A stretch of 64,000 nucleotides of DNA, taken from positions 1-64,000 of the forward strand of contig MU626267.1 of assembly GCA_025603075.1 (NCBI GenBank). The letters run 5' to 3'. Origin of the DNA: Neoconidiobolus thromboides FSU 785. Its lineage: Eukaryota; Entomophthoromycota; Entomophthoromycetes; Entomophthorales; Neoconidiobolaceae. Numbering within the stretch: position 1 is the first letter of the stretch; each line of letters starts with the position of its first letter. Below, in pieces: positions 1 through 11,352 of this stretch. Position numbers and translations under genes: made by a program. A model generated the notes under the pieces. The model saw only the letters and a program-made list of their open reading frames with translations. It did no database searches and was not told where the DNA came from.

Positions 1-573
1 AAAACTTCGCTTAAAATTCTATAAAATCACATCTTTTATTAAAACAAAAGTACCCAAACACAGTTCTAAATCATTCTATTATAGCTCATACTGTAAGTTA
101 GTTGAATTTCTACTAGATCTTAAATACATGTTCTTATAAAGCTTAATTGAGAAATATTTATTATCAACTGCTTTATAACCAACATTGTAGATTTATTATC
201 AAATAAATAAACTATTTTAATGTTATAATTACATTATTAATATATTGCCAAGTTAATAAATAGCTGCATTGGAGGGAGTGGTTAGCCCCAAAACTATAAT
301 TAACCATCCCCATATAGTACGAATAATATAATAATAGTTTTTACATATTGTTATAATTACTTGTTCTTTGACTATTTATTAACTTAATTATTAATAACTT
401 AAGCAATATAACATTTAGTAATCTATTTCTATCATTTAACAAACTACTTGCTTAGTAAATATAGAAAAATTTAAATTCTCTGTTATTTTCATAAGATAAG
501 CTAGGATTGATCTTTTAATTTTTCTATTTTCTATAGACTCTATAACTTTAATTGGAACTATATCGCTTTTTTT
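1..573. other. Gene-free AT-rich stretch
   Basis: No coding structure seen. Two small marks: a purine-rich GGAGGGAGTGG word near 271-281, unusual for this base composition, and CATCCCCATAT at 305-315, which matches one end of the MITE found throughout the window. The rest of a MITE is not recognisable beside it, so it may be a relic. Confidence 0.5.
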
Positions 574-1433
574 TTATGTATCAGATACTGGATAACAATG
601 TAGTTTATTCTTATGTTTAATAAAATGCAAATACTTCTTAATGCCTTCTATTTCTATTATTCTTTTATTTTTGTTTTTTTCATACTTTTTAAAAATTATA
701 TCTGTTTTCGCATTATTAACAGTCGAGTTATTAATTTTATTGTGCTCGCAAATAAAAGCCTTGAATCTTGAGATTAATCGATTAATGTCTTCTATTTTAC
801 CTAACGCTTCAAAACTACTTTTCCATTTTGAAAGGTTTCCAAAATGTCCATCAACTATACTTTTTCCATGATACTCAGCAAAAAAATTAAGATTGACATT
901 CAAACTACTATTTATTTTAGGATTTCTTTAAATATATGGGGATGTATTTTTGTGTTTAAGAATTTTACTAACGAATTTTCCGCTTAAATAGTGCTTGAAA
1001 AATGGAAAAAATAATGAAGTCAAAAAAAACACTCCCATATAATGTAGGAATTCTTGGGATCTAAAATGATTTCCTGTATCTGCCCATATATTAATTTTTG
1101 TAAACTTTTTAAATAAAAGCTCTGTAGAGACTAAATCGATTAAACAACCTCCTGCATATCCTGAATCATGATTTAATATTTCAGATAAATAATCAAGGTA
1201 AACTTTGGCTATTGTTTTATGATCTTTTAAATATAAAACACCAAAACCTAATACTGATATAGCTTGTTTATTATAATGATCTAGATTTATTGAATCTGGT
1301 CTTGTTCCTATTTCCATATTTTGTTTAAAATCTAAAACTATTATACAACTTTTATTATTTAATTTTTTAATAGTTTCATTAAATGTGTTTTTTTGAGTAT
1401 CAACACAGAATTTATGTAATGTGAAATCTGATA
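574..1433 (-). pseudogene. DDE-transposase-like ORF interrupted by a MITE
   Basis: On the minus strand a protein-like reading frame starts near 1433, runs to the MITE at 1040, and resumes on the other side of it to a stop at 574. The first part carries a hydrophobic strand ending in an aspartate (CIIVLDFKQNMEIG), then VLGFGVLYLKDHKT, and a second aspartate in INIWADTGNHFRSQEFLHY. The second part, after the insertion, has AEYHGKSIVDGHFGNLSKW, a block I associate with DDE-type transposase-like ORFs of early fungi. Strand-Asp, strand-Asp, then a helical His/Glu region fits an RNase-H-fold transposase, but I cannot assign a superfamily. No convincing N-terminus is visible beyond 1433. The MITE adds about 107 bp and breaks the frame, so the copy is dead. 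Confidence 0.55.
934..1040 (+). mobile_element. MITE copy 1 (forward)
   Basis: Starts ATATGGGGATGTATTTTTG and ends in ACTCCCATAT. It follows the family layout: terminal inverted repeats of roughly 20 bp, an inner GTTTAAGAATTTTACTAAC block, then a central AATAG(T/C)GCTT core and AATGGAAAAA. It is inserted in the minus-strand transposase-like ORF around it. Confidence 0.9.
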
Positions 1434-2006
1434 CTCAGTGTTTAAAGTCAAAAACAGCTATTGCTTGGTTAACTACGCTATGAGCCGAAAGGTCTTACTT
1501 TATGTGACTAAGATAGACTTGAATTATGAAGAGTAGCACGTAATAGGCTACGGACTATGTAAGATAAATAAAGTAGACAATACTACTGTAAAATCTATGT
1601 AAACTAGTATTAAGAAAATTTAGTGGCTTTATTAAAGACACGATACCAGGGAATAATTCAGTTAAAAAGCTTCGAGCTACTATGTTTTAGAATCTCTTTT
1701 ATACTCTAACAAGTATGAATATTAGAATGAGAAGATAATGGTTTTTGAGATGAAGCTAAAAATTCTCATAGCAAATCAAACTAAGAGTGTGGGGTTAATT
1801 GTCTCTAAAATCGAGAACACATCAGTTTAGATGATTATTATGCTATACTAATCATGGGGCTGACAAAGCGATATTTCACATGATATAAATTATAATAAAA
1901 TAATTTAAGACTGTGTTGGGTATTTTTGGTTTTTGATAAAGAACTTGTTTTGAATATAAAATATTTATAAATTGGATAAAGAAATAAAGCCAGTTTCGAC
2001 ATCTCC
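1434..2006. other. Intergenic, possibly decayed upstream part of the transposase-like ORF
   Basis: On the minus strand a short run near 1440-1470 (NQAIAVFDFKH) has protein-like composition but is followed by a stop before the better-preserved ORF. Nothing else coding was found. Confidence 0.35.
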
Positions 2007-2111
2007 ATATGGGGATGTTTTTTCTAGATTTATCACTTTTTCCATCTTAAGCACTATTTGAGTGAAAAAATTGTTAGTAAAATTGTTAAATACAAAAATA
2101 CATCTCCATAT
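2007..2111 (-). mobile_element. MITE copy 2 (reverse)
   Basis: Begins ATATGGGGATGTTTTTTCT and ends ATCTCCATAT. The inner block reads as the reverse complement of copy 1 (CTATTTGAGTG, TTGTTAGTAAAATTG). Confidence 0.85.
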
Positions 2112-2639
2112 GGCATTTACTTAATAAGATCCAGTAAAAAGTGAACTAAATTTAAAAGTATATCCTCAGGATTTAATTTATTTATTCTGAAGAACCCAAT
2201 ATAATATATACGTTTGATTTGACATTCCTATATGATTTTGTTGCAACAACAACTCGTTATACAATTTTAGATTGTTTGATCTAACAAAAGCTCTCAACTT
2301 TTTATGTAGTAATTATCTAAATGTGAAGATATTATATAATGAAAAAATTGTCCAAAGTATAGCATATTAGAAAACAATAAATGAGATATGTGGATAAATT
2401 CATACTAAAAGATTATTAAATAATGTTCTCAAATTCAACTAGGAGTAACAACAGTATTTAATATACCCTGTGATATTAAATAGGGAATTCTATTTAAATT
2501 ATGTATTGCTAAGACTTAGGAAAATATAGTGCCTAAAATAGAATTTAATAATTTTGAGTTTGATAACACTAATGTTTCACTGTATTTCCAAAACTCATGC
2601 AACTAGAGGAGTGAGATACTCAAACACAGTGCCAATATA
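2112..2639. other. Gene-free AT-rich stretch
   Basis: Frequent stops in all frames and no recognisable repeat. Nothing supportable seen. Confidence 0.5.
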
Positions 2640-2745
2640 ATATGGGGATGTATTTTTGTGTTTAAGAATTTTACTAATAATCTTTCCACGCAAATAGCGC
2701 TTAAAAGATGGAAAAGTAATAAAGCCAGAAAAAACACTCCCATAT
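2640..2745 (+). mobile_element. MITE copy 3 (forward, left half of a tandem dimer)
   Basis: Starts ATATGGGGATGTATTTTTG and ends CACTCCCATAT. Its last bases are shared with the start of the next copy, so the two form a head-to-tail dimer. Confidence 0.9.
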
Positions 2746-2846
2746 ATAGGGATGTATTTTTTCATTTAAGAATTTTACTAACGATCTTTCCACTTAAGTA
2801 GCGCTTAAAAAATGGAAAAGTAATGTAATAAAAAAAATCCTATATA
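2744..2846 (+). mobile_element. MITE copy 4 (forward, right half of a tandem dimer)
   Basis: Starts ATATAGGGATGTATTTTTT directly at the end of copy 3 and keeps the AAGAATTTTACTAACGATC and AGCGCTTAAAAAATGG blocks. The right end is decayed (ATCCTATATA). It lies about 45 bp from the 3' end of the dead gene at 2890-4207. Confidence 0.8.
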
Positions 2847-2889
2847 GCAATATTTTACATGCAACAAAAATCAGAAATCCAATTTAAAT

Positions 2890-4207
2890 CTACCCAATAA
2901 ATTCATTAATAAAATTGGACCATTTATTAAACACGCTAAATATTAAGTTGAATTCCGGAAATTACAAATCATCTTCTATCTGATAAATCCTACAATAAAA
3001 TCCTAAACCTTCTTTGTCACAATAGAACCAAGATAGATGACTTGAATTTCACCCTTCACAAACTTCTTATTAGATTTATATCATTAATTCATTACTATAA
3101 TTTTAATCAATATAGCTCTTACTGTTGACAGGAAAATGTTACCTAAGCAGGGAGCTAGCTTAATATAGAAAGAATTTAAAAATAAGTTTCTTCTTTCACA
3201 ATTGGCTTTAACTACATTAGTCAATCCCGATTGCCTATACATACTATAAGATATGCTTAATTTTTGTAATCGGACAATGGATTAAGCCCATTTTATTTTC
3301 AAAACTTGTATTTAACTTATTTCCCATTCGAAAGCACTATCCATATTTGCTACTTAAAACAGTAAGTACATTCTCGTATTTCAATATATAATAGTATCAC
3401 CCACACCTATGATACTTCGAGGCATAAACAATAAGCTCCCTGCTATCTTGTGAAAAATCAACTACGCCAATGAATTGTCTTGTATTTTTTGCACAGTTTT
3501 TCAATATAAAATAAGCTAGTTTTCTAGTTTCCTGTCAATTAATATCTTAAGGTTGGTATCTCTTTCTGTATTATATATAAATACAATTTTTCTCTATTAG
3601 GCTGGAATTCTTAGAAATAACATATAATTTATTTATATGTTAATATTACAACAAATGAAATAAGCATATTAATTACCTTACATACTTTTTATAGCCCCTT
3701 TATTACTATTTACATCACTGTTACCATCAATTATTGGTTATTACAAAAGCTTAAGTTAACTTAGTATTATTTTTCTCCTTCCACTTTAATATTTTTTATT
3801 AATACTTCAACTCTCTGTCATTTTTGACGAGCCCTATCCGTTACTATCTTTCGCTTTTCTAAAAATTGATAAAACTTCCTCAATTTTTCTATTTCTTTCA
3901 TTTGTCTTCTTAATTTTATCACTGTCATCCTCATTAGTTGATTGTTTTTTCTTTTTGTTAAACTAAAGAATAAATAATTTTGCCTAAAGAAAATTTATCC
4001 TTACCCTTCAATGATTTTATCCCTTTCTTCACCATTTTTTTCGTCTACATGCAAATAGCATCTCCGTCCTTCCAGTACATACGGGATTTTATCAATATTT
4101 ATAGTTATCTAAAGCCCGCATTCTCTAATCCCATAAAGCTTTACCAAGGTATCCCGATCATTTTTTACTTTTATCATGATATCTTTTTCTGTCCCGTCTT
4201 CCATCAT
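2890..4207 (-). pseudogene. Decayed copy of unknown gene family U, copy 3
   Basis: A near-full-length minus-strand relative of the degenerate copies at 11.35 and 14.71 kb. It opens with ATG at 4207. About 32 codons are open (MMEDGTEKDIMIKVKND), then a TAG stands where copy 2 has a Trp codon. Next comes IPYVLEGRRCYLHVDEKN, an intron-like GTAAGG...CTTTAG, and a Lys/Glu-rich stretch. A GTAATTAA...ATATT intron-like block near 3640 matches copy 1. Further on, QDSRELIVYASKYHR, GLIHCPITKI and SSHLSWFYCDKEGLGF match the other copies. Several stops and frame changes make it non-functional. I do not recognise the family. Spliced structure suggests a host-type gene or an intron-bearing element. Confidence 0.7.
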
Positions 4208-5630
4208 GCTTAAGTTGATAATATTGCTATTTCATTAAAGTAAGCAATAAAATCTTTTGGTTTTTATAAAATTATGTAAATTATAATGTTTCTTAAAATG
4301 GTGCGTTTTATTGGTTAATTGAATATCGCAGAATGTAAACTAGGAGTGTGTTTTATTATCATTGTTTAAACTATAATTTGTATTATTGTTATTAGTATAA
4401 TGGCAGTTTTTTTGATATGAATTTTAAGCCAATAGGTTTTTTTAAACAAGATTAATTTGTATTACTAAAGTTTGAATTTTTTTTGGAAATTTGTTACTCA
4501 AAAAATAAAATAAAAATAACTTAAACAATTATATAATAATATAAATATTAAAATTTCTTTAAGTATCATAATACCTACAAAAGCAACAGTTCTATATAAA
4601 ATGAAAATATAAGTAAAAGATAAAAATACTTTTTTTTAGCTATGTCATCAACAAACAGTTAGGAATAAACAATTTAATTATAACATTATAAAAAATACAA
4701 AACCATATTAATACGAAAAACTTAGCTATGCTCTTAAAACTGGTTTTAAAATAAAACAACAATTTTACATATTTATTATTTTAAATATTAGATTAAATTA
4801 AATACACATGGATCAACAATTTCAATTTAATTTTTGAACCTATTAAACTATAGCGGGTTTTAAGCAATTATACTTATTTTTTACAATTTCAACCTAAAAA
4901 GTAATCTTGTAATTTGTAATTAGATTTTGAAATTTAGTGCTAGTTATAGTTATTTTATATAATCTCATCCGATTTGAATTTTTTTTTGAGCACTGAAATT
5001 AAGCAAGCTTAATTATTGTAAATTAAATTAAATCAAATCTACTAGCAATGGATAGTAATAATAGCATTAAATAGATTATATTTGATAAAGTATGCAGTTT
5101 TATTATCATATCTGAATTAAAATGTAATAAATACTTTTTAAGTGCTTTACAAAAACCATTGTAATAAGTTAAATATTTTTGTTCTAATATTTGTTTATGT
5201 TCAATCTCTTAAACCATAAGTACTAATAAAATAAAAAATGCTGCAGCTTATTTCCTATTAAAATTTACTGGCAAAGTTTGAAATTAACCATAGTCCCTCA
5301 AAAAAAGTCAAATTTAGTAAAATCGGAAATAATTGCCACCACCTTTAAACGAAAAATGGCTTAAAATTTTGTTTCAAATAAAGCTGGAATCATAGAAAAT
5401 AGTTAACTTTAGCTCAAAGTTTTTAAACCGAAACCCAGATGTCATAGGCCTAAATAGGTGTCAAAAAATAATTCCAAGCCACAAGAAATAATATAATTTG
5501 CCTAGAATCTGTTATAATACAATGAACAAGATGGTGGCTTTATAAATGAATTTATAAAATAAAAATCAGACGAAAAATTCAATCAAATAAAAACAAGATA
5601 TATCTATTAGTTATCTATTTATTTTATTGT
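4208..5630. other. Gene-free AT-rich stretch
   Basis: The first ~50 bases (minus strand) still align with the 5' flanks of family U copies 1 and 2 (ATCAACTTAA just before the start codon). The rest shows no long frame, no MITE and no RNA gene I can recognise. Confidence 0.5.
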
Positions 5631-6383
5631 TTATAAATTTAAATATTTTTTCACCATAAACCAAGTTTGGGTAGAAGGTAAATAAAACTTACCGTTCAAT
5701 ATATACTCCTCTAACTCTTCTAAAGTAATGTTTTCAATAATTTTAATATATTCTTCATAATCTAATTCCCTTTCGTTTTCTTTTTTACTTAATATTGGAT
5801 CTATCAACAAATAGGGATAGAATTTATTAGTACCCCATTTAATTTCTAAGATGCCTTCACTTTCCTTTCCTATATTTCTCTTCTCATTATTAAAATAATC
5901 CAATAAATTAACCAACTTCCCATCCGAATACCCTACTTCTTCTAATACCTCTGCTTTTACACATGCATCTATATCCAAATGTTTTTTATTGTCGAAACCA
6001 CCGGATACAAAACCAAACAATAGATTATTATTACCTTGAGAATATTCTTGAATTAAAGTAAAGGTCTTTGTAGCTGAATGATAAACACAACATACAATAA
6101 ATTGATGCTTGAGATTATGACCTACAATATCGTAATCTATAATTTTATTTTGTTTAGGGAAGTGAACGGTTTGAGAATAGAGCTTTAAATAACGGGAGTA
6201 TTGAAGAGATTGTGAGACAATTTGAAAGTCTTCATCAAAGGAACTGATGTTGTTGGTTGCAGATTTATGCGTTGAAGGGCCCATACCTTTAGCAATAATT
6301 GAATAAGATAAAGTTGATAGTAAATCAAAGTAATTGAAGTTGAATTGTGACATTAAATTGATTTTCTTTGATGACATCATCAA
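5631..6383 (-). CDS. Nudix hydrolase, NUDT14-like (UDP-sugar/ADP-ribose diphosphatase type)
   Basis: A single-exon gene of 250 residues. A Nudix-type core follows a variable N-terminus: strand QFIVCCVYHSATKTFTLIQE (94-113), then LLFGFVSGGFD (121-131) and the Nudix box at about 128-152 ending AEVLEEVGY. Metal-binding glutamates E145, E148 and E149 are present; the first Glu and the Arg of the textbook box are replaced. The SGG(F)D...ACVKAEVLEEVGY pattern resembles NUDT14 (AG-VD...ACxEAWEECGY), an enzyme that cleaves UDP-glucose or ADP-ribose, but substrate is inferred only. Three Met codons open the frame, so the exact start is uncertain by a few residues. It is likely cytosolic, with no signal peptide. 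It lies downstream of GPATCH11 on the same strand. Confidence 0.75.
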   Translation of the reverse strand: MMMSSKKINLMSQFNFNYFDLLSTLSYSIIAKGMGPSTHKSATNNISSFDEDFQIVSQSLQYSRYLKLYSQTVHFPKQNKIIDYDIVGHNLKHQFIVCCVYHSATKTFTLIQEYSQGNNNLLFGFVSGGFDNKKHLDIDACVKAEVLEEVGYSDGKLVNLLDYFNNEKRNIGKESEGILEIKWGTNKFYPYLLIDPILSKKENERELDYEEYIKIIENITLEELEEYILNGKFYLPSTQTWFMVKKYLNL

Positions 6384-6552
6384 TTCTCAATCCATATAAT
6401 GTTAATATTTTCATTTGTTAATTGTTAGATGAATATGATATTCTAGAAACATAAAGTAAACAGTAAACTGGTAAAATACAAATAATTCAAGAAGCTATTT
6501 ATTTCTATTATTACTTTTATTTCAACTTTTACATTATTACATATATTTATTA

Positions 6553-7527
6553 TTATTCATCATGATCCGCCCTTAATTTACCATAGCAATTATCTATCAT
6601 ATCTTTTTCATCATTAAATTGTATACCGCAATAAATACAATAATAGTAAGTATCTCTTAAATAGTCTATTAGCTTTAATAACATTTCCTCTATCTATATA
6701 AATGCATTTATTGGATATTATTCATGTAAATAAACATTAAATAATAAACTTACGCTATCGTCTTCCATTTCAATTTCCATTAATTCTCCCATTTCATTAA
6801 AAAAAGGTAACCATAGTGGGTTTGAACGAATACTCTACATAAATTACGTTGAAATAATAAATAAGAACAAAATAAAATAAAATAAAAACTTACACTATCT
6901 TCATCCAATTGTCTAGTAGTATTTAAACATTTGATCAAATCAATTAATAACGTCTTCTTTTCAAACCTTTTTTTTTGAATTTTCTTATAACTTTCATTTT
7001 GTTTCGTTTCCATTTTCATTATCGTATCTCTTTTTTCTTTTAATTTTTCTAACTCATAAGATACCAGTCCTAGCCCCTTATTATCTACAGAAAGCATAAT
7101 AATGTATTAGTTATTTAGGATTATTGTTAGTAATCTATATTGAGATTTACCTCCTTTCAATTCAATTTTTACGGGGGCTGTTGTTTTTTCTGGACTAAAA
7201 TAAAAAAGATACATTAAAATCAATCCTTTCTTTACATGTATAAAAGAGAAAAACTTACTTAAACCCCATCTTTTGAAGTAACTTAAAACCAACATTATCT
7301 TTTTTAATCGGTTCATTTAGTTTTTCTAGTAACTGTTCTTTAGCTTCATTAGCGTTGACATGCTTTGTAACAACTGGTTTGCTTTTTTTGGTTATTTTTT
7401 TATTATATTTTTCTTTTTCTTTAACTATTTTGTTATGTTCTTCTTCTAATTTATATAAATCTAAACTCATATAGTCTTCTTCTTCGGAGGATTCCATTTC
7501 TTCTGTCTCTATTCTTCGTTTACTCAT
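6553..7527 (-). CDS. GPATCH11: G-patch domain protein 11 (GPATCH11/CCDC75-like)
   Basis: I read five exons on the minus strand: 7527-7259, 7194-7151, 7084-6894, 6834-6754 and 6693-6553. All have GT..AG borders and join in frame to 241 residues. Layout: acidic start with SSEEEDYMSLD; a basic coiled region; a degenerate G-patch (GFKLLQKMGF ... NKGLGL) split over exons 1-3; a charged helix; and a C-terminal zinc-binding DUF4187-like end, YYYCIYCGIQFNDEKDM then NCYGKLRADHDE. That tail is diagnostic for GPATCH11, a nuclear protein linked to RNA processing and, in vertebrates, kinetochores. The glycines of the G-patch are sparse compared with PINX1 in this window. It starts 234 bp from the divergent ZIP gene, so they may share a promoter. 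Confidence 0.9.
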
Positions 7528-7761
7528 TGAAAATTATTGAAATATTTTGATGATAAAATTAAACTTAGTAAATTTATCAATAAACTTGATTTATCAAAAT
7601 TGAGTGATTAAATTGATTGGTTCAAACCTTAAAATCTCCCCATCTTTTTATGAATATTTAAATTAGTCAATATTTAAACCATCCATATTTATACTTGCTT
7701 ATAAAATTTATTTTCTTTTTTAATTTATTTCAATACAACACAACACAACACCCTTTATAAA

Positions 7762-8837
7762 ATGGAAATTTTGATATTATTAGGTTTATCTATAGGTAAA
7801 TATTACTGCTCTTTCTCTCCATTTTCATAAAACAATCATTAATCTTCCAAACAGGTATGTTTTTAGGAGCATTATTAGGTGGTTATATCCCTTTGATGTT
7901 TAATTTTAGCTCTAACAAATTGCGTTTAATAACTTGTTTTGGTACTGGCTTACTAATCGGTTGTTCATTAATAATAATTTTACCTGAAGGCATAGAAACC
8001 ATTAATAAAGCTCAATTAAATCTTAATAATAAAGATACAACAAAAATATTGTCTTTATTGGAGAATAATAACACTAACAATGATAATCCGATGGAAGATA
8101 ATAATAAGAATGAGACCACTGGTATAAACAATAACACAGTAAAAGATTTCAATATTATTAAAAGAAGCGAAGCAGAAGAAGATAACAATATAAAGATGGA
8201 TCATAAGTTAATAGGTTTAGCATTAATCTCTGGGTTTAGTGTTATGTTCTTAATTGATAGTTACTTGGGCACACACTCTCATTCTATTTCCGATTCGCAT
8301 ATTGGAGTACCACAAGAATTGCGACCATCAATAGAAGAAAATCTCCGGCCACTTGAAGAAGATTTAGAATCAACACAAAACCCTCTAACAGCTTTATTTG
8401 GTTTGTTGATTCACTCAGCAGCAGACGGTATTGCACTTGGAGCAGCTAGTATAATTGAACAAAAAAGTTTAGAATTGATATTATTTATTGCTATTTTATT
8501 ACACAAACTACCAGCTGCTTTTGGATTATCGACAATTTTGTTACAAAAAAAAGTGAAAACAAAGAAGATTATTCCTTGTTTGTTATTGTTTGCCGCAGCC
8601 GCTCCGATAGCTTGTTTAATTACTTATGGATTATTACATGTGTTCCAAGTACAAGATTTAAAGTTGTTGTTTCTTTTTACTGGCTTTTTGTTATTGTTTT
8701 CTGCAGGTACTTTTTTATATGTAGCTATTATTCATTCTCTTAATGAAGTAACTCATGATACTCAATTATCTCATATGGAAATCTTTTGTATATTATTAGC
8801 CATGTTCTTTCCATTAGTATTACCTTTGGATGATTAA
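7762..8837 (+). CDS. ZIP-family metal transporter, SLC39A9/ATX2 type
   Basis: Two exons (7762-7795 and 7855-8837); the 59-base intron splits a Gly codon and gives a 338-residue protein beginning MEILILLGLSIG. Without the first exon the start would fall inside the first membrane helix. Features: eight or so hydrophobic segments, LRLITCFGTGLLIGCSLIIILPEGIE at the second helix, a long Asn/Glu-rich loop, and the ZIP signature HSAADGIALGAA followed by LLHKLPAAFG, in which the His residues form the metal site. These blocks match ZIP9 (Golgi zinc) and yeast Atx2 (Golgi manganese) rather than plasma-membrane ZIPs. Its job is therefore probably Zn or Mn handling in the secretory pathway. It converges with the zinc-ribbon gene at 8974. 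Confidence 0.88.
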
Positions 8838-8973
8838 TTTGGAATTAAGTTGGTGTATTAATAGAATAAGTAATAGTAATAAAATTAAAAAAAGTAAAAA
8901 TAGTTTAATTTTTTTATTTTTAGTAATAAAAATTCTATAACCTTATAATACTACTAACGACTATTCTTCTTAT

Positions 8974-10294
8974 TCACATCTCTTTAAATACATTTTTAGC
9001 TAATTTAAGTTGAATACTATCATGCTCAAAATCAAAATCTTTATTCAAAAAATTATCCATATCACTAAATGTATTTGATTGATTTAATCCTTCAATATGT
9101 TTCCAATGCTCTTGATGATTTTGATTATGATTTTGATTATTTTCCAAAATATTTGTATTATTTTCACTAGCATTTAAACCATAAGCTTGACCAAGGTTGG
9201 CCAATTCATTAAAAGATTGATTCAATGCTAAATTGTTACTATCTTGTAAATTAAATTCGTCATAATTCATTTCCATGTCTTCTTCTTTAAATGTAAATAG
9301 ATTGCGGAAACTATTATCCATCACTGATGTATTATTATGTTGATTATTCCCAACATGTTCATCTTCAGGTATTGTATCATAAAGATTTTGATTCATATTA
9401 TTAGGGAAAGCATCAAACATATCTTGGCTTATAACATCATTAAGTACACTATTAAATATATTTTGATTTAAATCGTGATTAGGAATAGCACCAAAAATAT
9501 CTTCATTTAAATGGAGATTAGGAACCATATCAAACGTACCCTCAGTTAGATTATCATTAGGAACCGTATCAACTAAATTCTCATTTACATTCTCATTAGG
9601 AACTGTAAATTGATTTTGAGCCTTTTTAGGAATTTCATTTGATTGTAAAGGTTCTGGAGAAGGTATAATTTCAAAATTACCCTTTGATAAATTATCATAT
9701 CTACTTTTAAATGGATTTGGGCTACTTTGTTGACATTCCATATCATGCTCATTATGAAATTGTTCAAATTCTTTTTCTTCATCAATAGCAAAATTATCCA
9801 ATTGTTTCTTTTGTACTTCTTCTTGGACATCAAACTCTTTTTCTTTAATTCTAGCTTGTTTTTCTTTCCATAACTTATCAATATCTGGAATCTCACGTAA
9901 TTGATACTGTTTTAAATCGATATCTAATTTGGGCAACTCCACCATTTGATATCGCTTGAATTTTTTTAATATTTTTTCTTTGTCTTTTTGATCAATCTTG
10001 GGCTCTTTTTTAATACTACCTTTTTTACTCTTTTTATATAATTCAGGATGCTTTAATACTTTCACTTTTTTAGGTAATCGAATAACGTGAGTCGCTACAT
10101 TTTTTTGATCTAAGGGGTAGACACACTAAAAAGAAATAAAAATTTAAAGGTTAGATATCAGTTTATATTGAAAAAAATAGAGTTACCTTTTCGTCGGGGC
10201 ATAGTAATATCATCTTATCTAGATTGATCCATTCCAATTTCAACTTCGATTGACATTTAGGACAACATTTTTCACTAGGCTTTGTAGAAGACAT
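8974..10294 (-). CDS. Zinc-ribbon protein with Asn-rich repeats, function unknown
   Basis: Two exons, 10294-10187 and 10125-8974, with a 61-base intron, encode 419 residues. The intron falls inside an N-terminal zinc ribbon: CCPKC at 10-14, then LLCPDEKCVYPL around 30-41. The CxxC...CxxxxCxYPL pattern recalls the N-terminal finger of animal USPL1, but no protease domain follows. Next is a basic Lys-rich stretch, a charged coiled region (residues ~90-160), and a middle part made of about seven imperfect ~14-residue repeats of the type PNxxLNxxxFDxxP. The C-terminus is Asn-rich and acidic. No membrane segments. Nuclear location is plausible from the basic region but not proven. Confidence 0.75.
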
Positions 10295-11352
10295 GGCTTA
10301 ATTAATTTTATTTTTTTAAATTAATAAATAATATGAATTACTATTATTAGAATTTAAAAAAAAGTATTCAATGAACTTGTTAAGAAAAAATCAGCAGTAA
10401 ATACATTTTAATTACCCAATGAAAGAACAACTATTCTATCTGTAGATAGCGATAGCCAATAAAATTGGAAAGATTCCATGGATTAAAATCGATTCAATCC
10501 TTAACTTGAAAGCTTTCCTTAGAATTTTTAAAATTTGAAGCCTATTTTATCACATCGGTATGTCACAAGTACCCCCTTCTTCCGAATCTCTAGCTTACGC
10601 TTACCTAATACAGCTTTTGTTCTCTTACTGCCAACATTGCTCAAGTCCATGCATTAAACCATCATCAACCAATCAATCATTAGCTTTCACAACCAGCTGA
10701 ATTTTTTGATATTATTTTATTGTGGGATGAAAATGCAAATTAACTATCAAACTTTAGGCATTTATTCAATCGAAAAAAGTCAAAATTGTAGCGCTTACTG
10801 GATTTGCAATCCTAGATAGATTATTCAAAAAAAGCGAACAATCTGAGTTAAATTTTCTTGATAATTAAATCTAGTGAAAAAAAACTGCAATGTAAATTAA
10901 TTTAATCATGGTGAAGATCCTTTTGATTTAGTTAGGATATTTAATTTTTGTTCGCATTTTGATTTAATCATTATTAAGAAAATTTAGTCTAACCTATTGA
11001 CTTTTCCGAGATAACAGATAGGGTTGGAAACCCTGTAGATAAATCCAAGTTTTATATAAAATATAACAAGATTAATTTAAAAAAACCATGCATTAGCTTG
11101 CAGGGCGAGCCAAACATGATACTGATATATTAATAGTAATACAAGCAGTAAACATTGTATTCTAAAGTTCAACTTTTTTTATACCATCTTTCAAACAATA
11201 GGAACATCAGGAATGTACTTCCATCTCACACCCTTTTTTGCCCAAAAAATAGCCCAATAAAATGCGCTTACTTATAACCATATTAAAATCTTACTATTAA
11301 AAAAAATCATTTTATGACTTGATCTTATAGAAATCAATTCATCAGTTTAAAA
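10295..11352. other. Gene-free AT-rich stretch with family U 5' flank at its end
   Basis: No open frame of note. The last ~50 bases before 11353 align with the 5' flanks of the other family U copies. A small palindrome, AGGGTTGGAAACCCT, lies near 11021-11035. Confidence 0.5.

Noticed and set aside
3980-4213. 77-codon plus-strand frame
   Set aside because: Antisense shadow of family U copy 3, whose minus-strand reading aligns with the other copies.
9585-9896. 103-codon minus-strand frame within the zinc-ribbon gene
   Set aside because: Alternate frame of the same strand with low-complexity composition.
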